Positions 1 through 5,820 of a stretch of 13,818 nt of DNA are shown piece by piece. Within the stretch, counting starts at the first letter, position 1. Every line of letters begins with the position of its first letter. Under the pieces are notes generated by a model. The model was given only the letters and a program-made list of their open reading frames with translations, ran no database searches and was not told the DNA's origin. Position numbers and translations under genes: made by a program. The DNA is from Lachnospiraceae bacterium (GTDB taxonomy: Bacteria; Bacillota; Clostridia; Lachnospirales; Lachnospiraceae): positions 1 through 13,818 of the forward strand of contig JAFUXY010000318.1 in NCBI GenBank assembly GCA_017477005.1, written 5' to 3'.

Positions 1-208
1 CATCGTCGCGACTCTCATCAAAGGCAATCACCCGCGTACCCGCATCCACCTCCACGCCCTCGACCTCCTGATTGACCAACCCAAAAACAACATAGCCCTC
101 CGCGCAGACAGCAGGCAGCAGATCCGCCCCCAATGCGTTCAAAAAAGCGATGCGATTATAGCTTTTGGCTGGTTTTTTGATGTCTTCTTCGCTCATCCGC
201 CATACCAT
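1..208 (-). CDS. Unidentified third gene of the baseplate operon (3' end beyond window)
   Basis: The reading frame starts at ATG 208 and is open to the left edge, giving about 69 codons of an incomplete gene. The protein begins MVWRMSEEDIKKPAKSYNRI and continues with a hydrophobic and acidic stretch (around AFLNALGADLLPAVCAEGYV). There is no signal peptide. I chose ATG 208 because AAGGTGG, which overlaps the stop of the spike gene, lies about 8 bases upstream. An in-frame ATG at 196 has no spaced ribosome site. The gap to the spike gene is only 13 bases, so it is very probably co-transcribed with the hub and spike genes. I do not recognise the family. Position suggests a baseplate accessory, a spike-tip or cargo protein, or an adaptor, but that is inference from gene order alone. 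Confidence 0.7.
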   Translation of the reverse strand, partial: MVWRMSEEDIKKPAKSYNRIAFLNALGADLLPAVCAEGYVVFGLVNQEVEGVEVDAGTRVIAFDESRDD

Positions 209-221
209 GATCCATCCCACC

Positions 222-986
222 TTAGTTCAACTTGACCGTAGTCCCCTTCACTTGCGTGACCCCCGACGACTGGAGCGAGAGCTTGCTGTCCCCCTTCACT
301 GTGACCTGAGCGCCATTGATTTTGGTACTGCTGGCACCCTTCACCGTAGCTGCATTCGTAGCCTCGATATCCACCTTTTCCGCCTTGACCGACACCCCCT
401 TCTCCTCTAGGGTAATCTTTGTCTGCCCGCCGACCTTGAGGCTCAGCTTCTTGCCAGCCGCTATGCTGATACTTCCATCTTCAGAATTCAAAACGATTTG
501 GTTCTTTTTGTCTTTGTCCTGTATCGTAATGGATTTTTTTTCATCGTCGATCCGGATCATCAGTTTATTCGGCGTAGTGACCTCAATTGACTCCTTTTCT
601 TTTTCATCGTTGAATTCGACTTCGCAGCCGCCCTTTGTCAAAAAACGTTTGATCGTATTGCCCTCTACCGAGGTCTTTTTCGGCACGTCGTTTTTTTTAT
701 TCCAGAGGCAGCCGATCACGATCGGACAGTTGCGGTCGCCCATATTGAAGGCAATCACCACCTCGGCGCCGACCTCCGGCATAGCGTAGGCGCCGCAGTT
801 CTTGAATGCATAGGGAGACATGACCGGCACCCAGCCGGTTTTATTTTTTCCGTGTTCTCCAAGGTAATAATCCACCTTGACCATACCCGGATGCTCTGCG
901 TCAAAATTCTCTTTCACAAGTCCCGTGACAATGCTCGGAATCCGTTCATCACTGACGCCAATATTTCCTTCAAAGAACATGCCCAT
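222..986 (-). CDS. gpV/gp5-like baseplate spike protein (OB fold plus beta-helical tip)
   Basis: This encodes a 254-residue cytoplasmic protein without a signal peptide. Residues about 16-97 show the OB-fold pattern of phage gpV/T4 gp5 and the VgrG middle domain: a MVKVDYYL strand, GWVPVMSP, MPEVGAEVVIAFNMGD, then a PIVIGCLWN ending. Residues about 130-254 are short alternating beta repeats rich in K, T, V and S (for example KLSLKVGG, KVDIEA, GTTVKLN), as expected for a trimeric beta-helix or beta-prism needle. The frame stays open upstream to 1082, but that part overlaps the hub gene. ATG 986 is preferred because it follows the hub stop by 2 bases and has GGGAG about 8 bases upstream. In phage tails and contractile injection systems this protein pierces the target envelope. 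No lysozyme or toxin domain is visible, and a PAAR-type tip would have to be a separate protein. Confidence 0.86.
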   Translation of the reverse strand: MGMFFEGNIGVSDERIPSIVTGLVKENFDAEHPGMVKVDYYLGEHGKNKTGWVPVMSPYAFKNCGAYAMPEVGAEVVIAFNMGDRNCPIVIGCLWNKKNDVPKKTSVEGNTIKRFLTKGGCEVEFNDEKEKESIEVTTPNKLMIRIDDEKKSITIQDKDKKNQIVLNSEDGSISIAAGKKLSLKVGGQTKITLEEKGVSVKAEKVDIEATNAATVKGASSTKINGAQVTVKGDSKLSLQSSGVTQVKGTTVKLN

Positions 987-988
987 GG

Positions 989-2074
989 TCAGCTCTCCCA
1001 CCCTTCGATGTCGAACATGGTCTTGTAATCGGTCCCGTTGATCTCGTGGATCACGGTTTTCAGGTAATACTTGTGATCGCACAGATCCTTGTCCATCGAC
1101 TTGACCGACAGATAGCGGCCAGGCACGATTTCCGGAATACCAATCGTCATTCCCTGCCCGGTCTTTGCCTTGTATTCGAGCTTGTCCGCAATGCTGTTCG
1201 CCTTGTCCTTCGCCTTCGAAACCGTATCCATAGAAGGGTCTGTCACATAATATTCCGGCGTATTCCCAATCAACTTTTTCATCAGAACCGGCGTGTGAAC
1301 CGACGCTTTTCCATTCACCGTCGTCTGCTGATCCGCGTCGTACCCCACCACTTCAATATTCAGATCCCGGTACCACTCATCGGTTTTCAACGCCAAAAGC
1401 TCCCGTCCGAATTCAATCGTCATGATTGCCGTTTTTTCTTTATGCGGTTTGCGAAAATAAGCGGTTTTTCCGAGTACAAAAAACTCTCTGTCTGCCCGTC
1501 CGCTGCCGATCAACTCCCGTGTAACAAACTGGTAGTCGTCCTGTGTCTGGGAAAGCGGGTTGACCAGATTGTCCGACGTAGGATCGACCTCGGTTGAACA
1601 AAGGCGGCTATAGCGGGACATGATCGTATGAAACACATCGGAATAATTTTTGACATCGTGGAGCACTACCTGATTGCCCGCCAGCATCATCAATCGCCTG
1701 GCATCCATCAACGTCACCACAATGAGCGGCAATTCGGAGTATTCCATCCCCAACGCCGCGACAAATCCCTTGAACAGATTGAGAGTCGAGGACTTGTAAC
1801 CGACCTCGACCTCCACGACCGTGCCTATGGAAAATTCATTTTTGACCTTCGCCTGAAAGCTGTGGCTCTTCAGGTCGTATTGGTCGCCGATTTTCAAGAC
1901 CACCATGCTGGCCGCGTCCATCGAAAGTGTCATCTTCATTTCCACAACGGGCAGATTCATCGTAGAAACCACGTCTATTCCGTTCACCTTGACCTTCACG
2001 ACCGGAATCTCGAAATCGTCGTATTTTTTCTTCAGCTCCTCATAAGAATAGGAACCGCTCATCAGATTCGCCAT
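989..2074 (-). CDS. Phage late control D (gpD/gp27)-like baseplate hub protein
   Basis: This 361-residue protein without a signal peptide has the length and layout of the phage late control D family, the hub (gp27) half of VgrG. Visible features are an N-terminal strand-rich segment (VKVKVNGIDVV, about residues 26-36), the VVEVEVGYKS and LFKGFVAAL strands near residues 85-107 that are typical of the hub barrel, and a C-terminal segment with PGRYLSVKSMDKDL and YYLKTVIHEI that recurs near the end of family members. The hub forms a trimer at the centre of the baseplate, joining tail tube to spike. The gene is directly followed by the spike gene (2-base gap), the usual hub-spike order. Start choice is uncertain. 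ATG 2074 has only a weak AAAGAG site. ATG 2062 (residue 5) overlaps the stop of a possible upstream leader ORF as TGATG. Confidence 0.82.
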   Translation of the reverse strand: MANLMSGSYSYEELKKKYDDFEIPVVKVKVNGIDVVSTMNLPVVEMKMTLSMDAASMVVLKIGDQYDLKSHSFQAKVKNEFSIGTVVEVEVGYKSSTLNLFKGFVAALGMEYSELPLIVVTLMDARRLMMLAGNQVVLHDVKNYSDVFHTIMSRYSRLCSTEVDPTSDNLVNPLSQTQDDYQFVTRELIGSGRADREFFVLGKTAYFRKPHKEKTAIMTIEFGRELLALKTDEWYRDLNIEVVGYDADQQTTVNGKASVHTPVLMKKLIGNTPEYYVTDPSMDTVSKAKDKANSIADKLEYKAKTGQGMTIGIPEIVPGRYLSVKSMDKDLCDHKYYLKTVIHEINGTDYKTMFDIEGWES

Positions 2075-2160
2075 AGATTACTCTTTTCAAGGGAACTTAT
2101 AACGGCATTTCCATTCGACTTGCGCATGTTTGTTCTCGGAACAGATAGAATCGATGACAT
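2062..2160 (-). CDS. Possible 32-residue leader ORF coupled to the hub gene
   Basis: This ORF starts at ATG 2160 and ends at TGA 2064-2062. The protein begins MSSILSVPRTNMRKS and has no recognisable domain. A purine-rich GGGGGGAG lies 3 bases before the ATG, a better (though close) ribosome site than the one before the hub gene. Its TGA overlaps the ATG at hub residue 5 as TGATG, a classic arrangement for translational coupling. It lies wholly between the strong promoter and the hub gene. It may be a regulatory leader whose translation delivers ribosomes to the hub start, or a chance ORF; only its position supports it. Confidence 0.25.
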   Translation of the reverse strand: MSSILSVPRTNMRKSNGNAVISSLEKSNLWRI

Positions 2161-2203
2161 GTTCTCCCCCCACAAAGACCTCTTGCCATGACAGCGCTTC
2201 CTA

Positions 2204-2234
2204 ATTATACTCCAACTACATGGAAACATGTCAA
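2204..2234 (-). promoter_or_regulatory. Sigma-A-type promoter of the hub-spike operon with a dyad in its spacer
   Basis: On the minus strand a perfect TTGACA (2234-2229) and a perfect TATAAT (2209-2204) are separated by 19 bases, slightly longer than the usual 17. Transcription would start near 2197, leaving about 120 bases of untranslated leader before the hub gene. The spacer and the edge of the -35 box contain ACATGGAAACATGT (2218-2231), a 5-bp inverted repeat around a 4-base centre, which could be an operator. Consensus boxes with non-optimal spacing are common where a regulator controls the promoter; that last point is inference. Confidence 0.62.
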
Positions 2235-2337
2235 CCCTTTTTGAAGATTATTTCAAACGGTACACTATTTCAGCCCGTTCTTCTGCTTAAAAAGTTTTTT
2301 CAACGCTCTCCCCCTCCCCGTTTTCACCTCTTCGAAG

Positions 2338-2385
2338 GAACGACAAGGATCGAGACATTGACTGTCCCGATCCTTTGAACGGTTC
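2338..2385 (-). terminator. Hairpin downstream of the adhesin gene, possible transcription terminator
   Basis: AAGGATCG (2345-2352) and CGATCCTT (2368-2375) form a perfect 8-bp stem, with an inner GACA/TGTC pairing and an outer GAAC/GTTC pairing at 2338-2341 and 2382-2385. It lies about 85 bases after the adhesin stop at 2460 and before the hub promoter, where a terminator is expected. On the minus strand the bases after the stem are not U-rich. A pyrimidine/T-rich run instead follows on the plus strand (about 2384-2396), so orientation and efficiency are uncertain. The rest of the gap between the hub promoter and the adhesin stop (about 2235-2459) shows no gene. Confidence 0.4.
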
Positions 2386-2459
2386 TTTCTTTTATTGTAT
2401 CACGTATCCGATTCTCCCGCAACCGCCTTCCATACTATTTGGGGAAACACTGATTACGC

Positions 2460-5210
2460 CTACTTCACAACCACCTTCACAGCCTTTGATAAAGACCTGT
2501 ATTTGGCAGTTTGCGCAGCCTTGACCGTGATTTTGTAGCTGCCTTTCGCAGTACCCTTCTTGACGGTCACTTTGCCCGCGGAGTTGACAGAAACACCCGC
2601 CTTCTTTGCGGCGTTTGTCGCTGCATACGTGATTTTCCCTGCCTTGCTCTTGGCCGAAATCTTGAAGGATTTTGCGGCCTTTTTGACCGCTGCCAATGAA
2701 TAGGTCTTCGTGGAATTTTTCGGCGAGGAAATAGTCAGCGTGTTCGCCAGCCTCGTGACTGTCACGGTGCATTTCGCTGTCTTTGAACCGTCCTTTGTCA
2801 TCACTGTGATCGTAGTCGTCCCTGCGGCCTTCGGACTCACCAATCCACTTGCGCTCACCGTTGCCACAGATTTGTTGCTGCTTGTCCACGCAACCTTCGA
2901 ATTGGTCGCATCCGAAGGGCTGACCGTAGCTTTCAGTTGCAGCGTCTTGTTGGCGGCGACGGAGGCCTTTGTTTTATCCAAAGCCACCTTCGTGACCGGC
3001 ACCGTGACCGTAATCTTGCATGCCGCACTTTCGCCACTCCTGTCATTCGCCGTGGCCGTAATCGTGGCGCTGCCTTTCGCTTTCGCCGTCACCAGTCCAC
3101 TTTGGCTCACTGTCGCAATAGACGAATTGCTGCTTTCCCAAGTAACACTCGAGTCTGTCGCGTCAGATGGCTCGACAGTTGCTGAAAGCTGAAGGGTCTT
3201 GTTTTTCACAACAGAGGCACTCGTCTTGTTCAGGGATATTTCGGTCACATAAATTTCTTCATCCTCTCCATCTACATCATCACCTGCGTTTTCATCATCC
3301 CCGTTGTTGTCTTCGTTGTCAGTAGTATCATCTTCACCATCGTCGTTGGAATCGTCATTACCAGCGTTGGTATCGTCATTGTCGGTGTTGGTATTGGTAT
3401 CATCACTACCGCTATTTCCGGAATCCGTGCCAGAGCCGATCCCGCTGTACGGGTTGGATGCGCTATAGGTTGTGCCGTTCACGGTCAGCGTATAAGACCC
3501 ATAGTTGACACTCCCCTCTCCCGAAATGCTGGCCACGGTAGAGTTGTCCGTGAGTGTCCAAACACTATCCTCGTCCAGTGAAACCTTGACCTCACCAATA
3601 GAAGTAGAGATCGTTCCCACGCCGCTTCTATGGGCAGTTATATCGCCGCTGGTCGATCCATTCCATTTGGAATTAACAAGCTTGATGACGGCAGAAGAAT
3701 CGCTGCCTACCAAAATCTTGCCGGGAATCGTCTGATTCGTTGCGCTCAAGGTGGCCGCATTCGAATTGCTGCCGCTCCACGCATCGGAACACACCGACAG
3801 AAATACATTTTCGTCGTCTGTGTTGTTGATGGACACACCGTCTAACGCAATCGCGGCACTGGTTTTCGTCACATGGATCACATGTCCTGTTTGGTTGTTG
3901 ATCGTACCTCCGGTCATGTTGAACACGGAAGCACCATCCGTAGCATCGCCCGACATAGACTGGTAAAGAAAGATACCGTTGTAGAAATAATCCTGACTGC
4001 CCGGCGTAGAGTTGGAATTGCTGGCATTCACCGTGCAGTCTTCCAAGGTGACTTTGTTTCCACCCTCGTTGACAATTCCCTGGGAACCAGTCGCCGTCAA
4101 TGTCGCGTCAGAGACCTTGATCGTAGCGGTCGCATAAATCGCAGGTGACCCGGAACCCGATGTGGCATACGTTCCTCCTTCCACATTCACGGTTCCGCCG
4201 CCTCTGTCCGAACGAATGGCCGCAGAGGAACCACCGCTGGTCTTGATCGTCAGATTTGACGCATTGGTGGTACCGCCGCCTGTGGTCATGATGCCGCCGG
4301 AACCATTTCCGGTAGTGGTAATCTTTGTATCTGAAATATTGACGGTGGTGCCATCTGTGCTGGTGTTATTCGTAGTCGCATAACCGCCATACGAAAAGAC
4401 TCCGTTGGCACCGGGAGCACTCGTCTCGACAGTGCCTCCCTTGATAGTAAGCTGAGCGTTGCTCTTTGCCAATATGGCAGAGTTGATCCCATAAAAGCTG
4501 GAATTGTCGGATGCATCGCCATCTCCAGTTTTTGTCACAGTAGGATTTTCCAGTGTGACGTTGATCGCAGAGCCGCTGCCGCCGCCTTTTGCCAACAGTG
4601 CATTTTGTCCAGATGTGGTGGAACTGTAGGACTGGCTCGCTGTAGTAGTGTCAGAGGTAATTTCTGTTGCGCCAGTCCAAGAAATACTATCCGAACTGGA
4701 GCCTCCGCCGGATCCACCAGGCGTTCCCCCTGATGTACCGCCAGATTCTCCCGGTGTGCCTCCGGGAGCACTACCCGAAGGAGGAGCCAACAGTTTATCC
4801 GCAGCCGTCACTGTTTCGTCAGCAGATTCCTCAGTAATTGCGTTCTCTTCCGACAAGTCTTCTGATTCGTCTTCCAAGATGTCGGTATCAGAAATCAGTT
4901 CTTCATCCACGACTGTTTCATCTGATACGCCACTTTCATCTGAGACTGCTACGTCTGATCCGTCGCTCTCATCCGACACAGCTTCCGAATCCAGTACTTC
5001 GGTCGCAGAAGCTTCTTCTTCATCTGAAACAGTCACTTCATAGGAATTTTCCGCATCATTTGCATTGCTTTCTACATCGGCGGTTTCTTCCTCTGGCACC
5101 GTCTCCGACGATACTTCGTCCAAGGTGCTTGCCAAAGTTGTAAGCGGTGTTGCGAAAGCAAAAACTCCTGCAAGTGACAATGTCAGCGCTTGTTTTGTCA
5201 GTTTCTTCAT
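2460..5210 (-). CDS. Secreted adhesin-like protein: acidic linker, beta-helix-like region, two Big_2 domains, Lys-rich C-terminal domain
   Basis: This encodes 916 residues. A Sec signal peptide (residues 1-28, ending TTLAS) is followed by a Ser/Glu/Asp-rich linker (about 30-140) and a Gly/Ser/Pro linker (about 141-174). A Gly/Ser/Thr/Asn-rich region (about 175-590) has recurring short strands such as LTIKGGTV, VNVEGGTY and FNMTGGTI, the look of a right-handed parallel beta-helix. A very acidic Asp/Asn linker (about 595-653) leads to two Big_2 Ig-like domains (about 655-735 and 737-815; SVTWESSNSSIATVSQSG pattern). A Lys/Ala-rich domain (about 823-916) ends in VKVVVK. There is no LPxTG motif, membrane anchor or SLH repeat, so retention may depend on the basic C-terminus (inference). 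ATG 5210 follows AGGGGAAG with good spacing. The likely role is an extracellular adhesin or matrix protein; no catalytic residues are visible. Confidence 0.85.
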   Translation of the reverse strand: MKKLTKQALTLSLAGVFAFATPLTTLASTLDEVSSETVPEEETADVESNANDAENSYEVTVSDEEEASATEVLDSEAVSDESDGSDVAVSDESGVSDETVVDEELISDTDILEDESEDLSEENAITEESADETVTAADKLLAPPSGSAPGGTPGESGGTSGGTPGGSGGGSSSDSISWTGATEITSDTTTASQSYSSTTSGQNALLAKGGGSGSAINVTLENPTVTKTGDGDASDNSSFYGINSAILAKSNAQLTIKGGTVETSAPGANGVFSYGGYATTNNTSTDGTTVNISDTKITTTGNGSGGIMTTGGGTTNASNLTIKTSGGSSAAIRSDRGGGTVNVEGGTYATSGSGSPAIYATATIKVSDATLTATGSQGIVNEGGNKVTLEDCTVNASNSNSTPGSQDYFYNGIFLYQSMSGDATDGASVFNMTGGTINNQTGHVIHVTKTSAAIALDGVSINNTDDENVFLSVCSDAWSGSNSNAATLSATNQTIPGKILVGSDSSAVIKLVNSKWNGSTSGDITAHRSGVGTISTSIGEVKVSLDEDSVWTLTDNSTVASISGEGSVNYGSYTLTVNGTTYSASNPYSGIGSGTDSGNSGSDDTNTNTDNDDTNAGNDDSNDDGEDDTTDNEDNNGDDENAGDDVDGEDEEIYVTEISLNKTSASVVKNKTLQLSATVEPSDATDSSVTWESSNSSIATVSQSGLVTAKAKGSATITATANDRSGESAACKITVTVPVTKVALDKTKASVAANKTLQLKATVSPSDATNSKVAWTSSNKSVATVSASGLVSPKAAGTTTITVMTKDGSKTAKCTVTVTRLANTLTISSPKNSTKTYSLAAVKKAAKSFKISAKSKAGKITYAATNAAKKAGVSVNSAGKVTVKKGTAKGSYKITVKAAQTAKYRSLSKAVKVVVK

Positions 5211-5240
5211 CAGTCTTCCCCTTTCTTTTGCTTTGATTTT

Positions 5241-5275
5241 GAAACGGACTCGAAAATATCTGTGCAGATCGTTTC
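5241..5275 (-). promoter_or_regulatory. Hairpin in the 5' leader of the adhesin gene
   Basis: GAAACG (5241-5246) pairs with CGTTTC (5270-5275), and inside it ATCTG (5258-5262) pairs with CAGAT (5265-5269) around a 2-base loop. The structure sits 31-65 bases upstream of the adhesin start. It could shield or stabilise the leader RNA. No known riboswitch fold is recognised, and function is unproven. Confidence 0.3.
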
Positions 5276-5339
5276 AGTGAATAGTCCTTTTCTCTTTGCT
5301 TATTTTTTCGAGAATTTAACCCAAAAAATGGGGGAAGTA

Positions 5340-5368
5340 TTACAAAAAGATTAGAAAATTGTTACAAT
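5340..5368 (-). promoter_or_regulatory. Paired TTACAA motifs and a small palindrome upstream of the adhesin gene
   Basis: TTACAA occurs on the plus strand at 5340-5345 and again at 5362-5367, exactly 22 bases apart, about two helical turns. The second copy lies in the 11-base palindrome ATTGTTACAAT (5358-5368). Read on the minus strand the same sequence gives TTGTAA, a possible -35 box, about 150 bases before the adhesin ATG. No good -10 box at 17 bases was found. This may be a regulator binding site in the adhesin promoter region; it is weak evidence because the surroundings are AT-rich. Confidence 0.25.
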
Positions 5369-5377
5369 TCATTTTTC

Positions 5378-5406
5378 CATTTGGCAAAAATCAATTCTCT
5401 TATAAT
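5378..5406 (+). promoter_or_regulatory. Possible promoter of the broken ATPase gene
   Basis: A perfect TATAAT lies at 5401-5406 on the plus strand. The best -35 look-alike, TTGGCA at 5381-5386, is only 14 bases away; at 17 bases the sequence is CATTTG. It would serve the plus-strand pseudogene starting at 5534, about 125 bases downstream. The remaining bases up to 5533 hold no gene. Only the -10 box is convincing. Confidence 0.28.
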
Positions 5407-5533
5407 GAAAATCTGGAATTTTATTGAAAAATGTCTGAAACCGGCACCTTCTTACAGAAAAATTGCTTTTTATGTATCAACATGATAGACTAAAGATTAC
5501 ATTTTTGAATACGGATACGGGGGCTTTCAGACA

Positions 5534-5820
5534 ATGGCAAAAACAGTTGCGATTGGGATACAGGATTTTAGAAAAATTCGTGAAAGAGATTATTTTTATG
5601 TGGATAAAACCGGGTTTATTCGGGAATGGTGGAACAGCGGAGATGATGTGACGCTGATTACCTGACCTAGACGGTTCGGAAAGACGCTGACCCTGAGCAT
5701 GATGGACCGTTTCTTTTCAAATCGCTATGAGAACAGAGGAGATCTGTTCGAGGGACTTGCGGTGTGGAATGACGAGAAAATGCGTACACTGCAAGAGACC
5801 TATCCGGTTATCAATCTTCT
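5534..5820 (+). pseudogene. Truncated, stop-containing AAA-ATPase-like (DUF1703-type) gene
   Basis: From ATG 5534 the plus strand translates as MAKTVAIGIQDFRKIRERDY and goes on with FYVDKTGFIREWW and VTLIT, the typical N-terminus of the AAA-ATPase-like/PD-(D/E)XK family that is multicopy in gut clostridia. Codon 44 (5663-5665) is TGA where the family has Arg in the ITRPRRFGKTL P-loop; a single C-to-T change from CGA would explain it. After the stop, PRRFGKTLTLSMMDRFF and the LFEGLAVW and YPVINL segments continue in the same frame. Similarity ends near 5817-5820, where the sequence turns into the 3' end of the oppositely oriented transglutaminase-like gene. Intact members are usually about 500 or more residues, so roughly four fifths, including the nuclease domain, is gone. 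It is non-functional. Confidence 0.82.

Noticed and set aside
987..1082. N-terminal extension of the spike gene to ATG 1082
   Set aside because: It overlaps the conserved C-terminus of the hub gene and is Arg/Asp-rich without family similarity; ATG 986 has the proper ribosome site and spacing.
2392..2889. 165-codon minus-strand frame overlapping the 3' end of the adhesin gene
   Set aside because: It is an alternative frame inside the Big_2 and C-terminal coding region, with no signal peptide or domain; the adhesin frame explains the sequence.
2710..3192. Plus-strand open frames with hydrophobic, Val/Thr-rich proteins opposite Big_2 regions
   Set aside because: These are antisense shadows of the repeated Thr/Lys/Ala codons; similar ones appear opposite every Big_2 domain (8898-9449, 12604-12903).
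4648..5043. Ser-rich plus-strand open frame
   Set aside because: It is the antisense of the Asp/Glu/Ser-rich linker of the adhesin; the same effect occurs at 6973-7173 and 12336-12794.
5463..5651. 62-codon plus-strand ORF starting at 5463
   Set aside because: It is out of frame with the recognisable ATPase fragment that starts at 5534 and has no support of its own.
5663..5665. TGA in the ATPase read as selenocysteine or other recoding
   Set aside because: The family has Arg at this place, no selenocysteine-type context is evident, and the gene is also truncated, so a plain nonsense mutation is the simpler reading.
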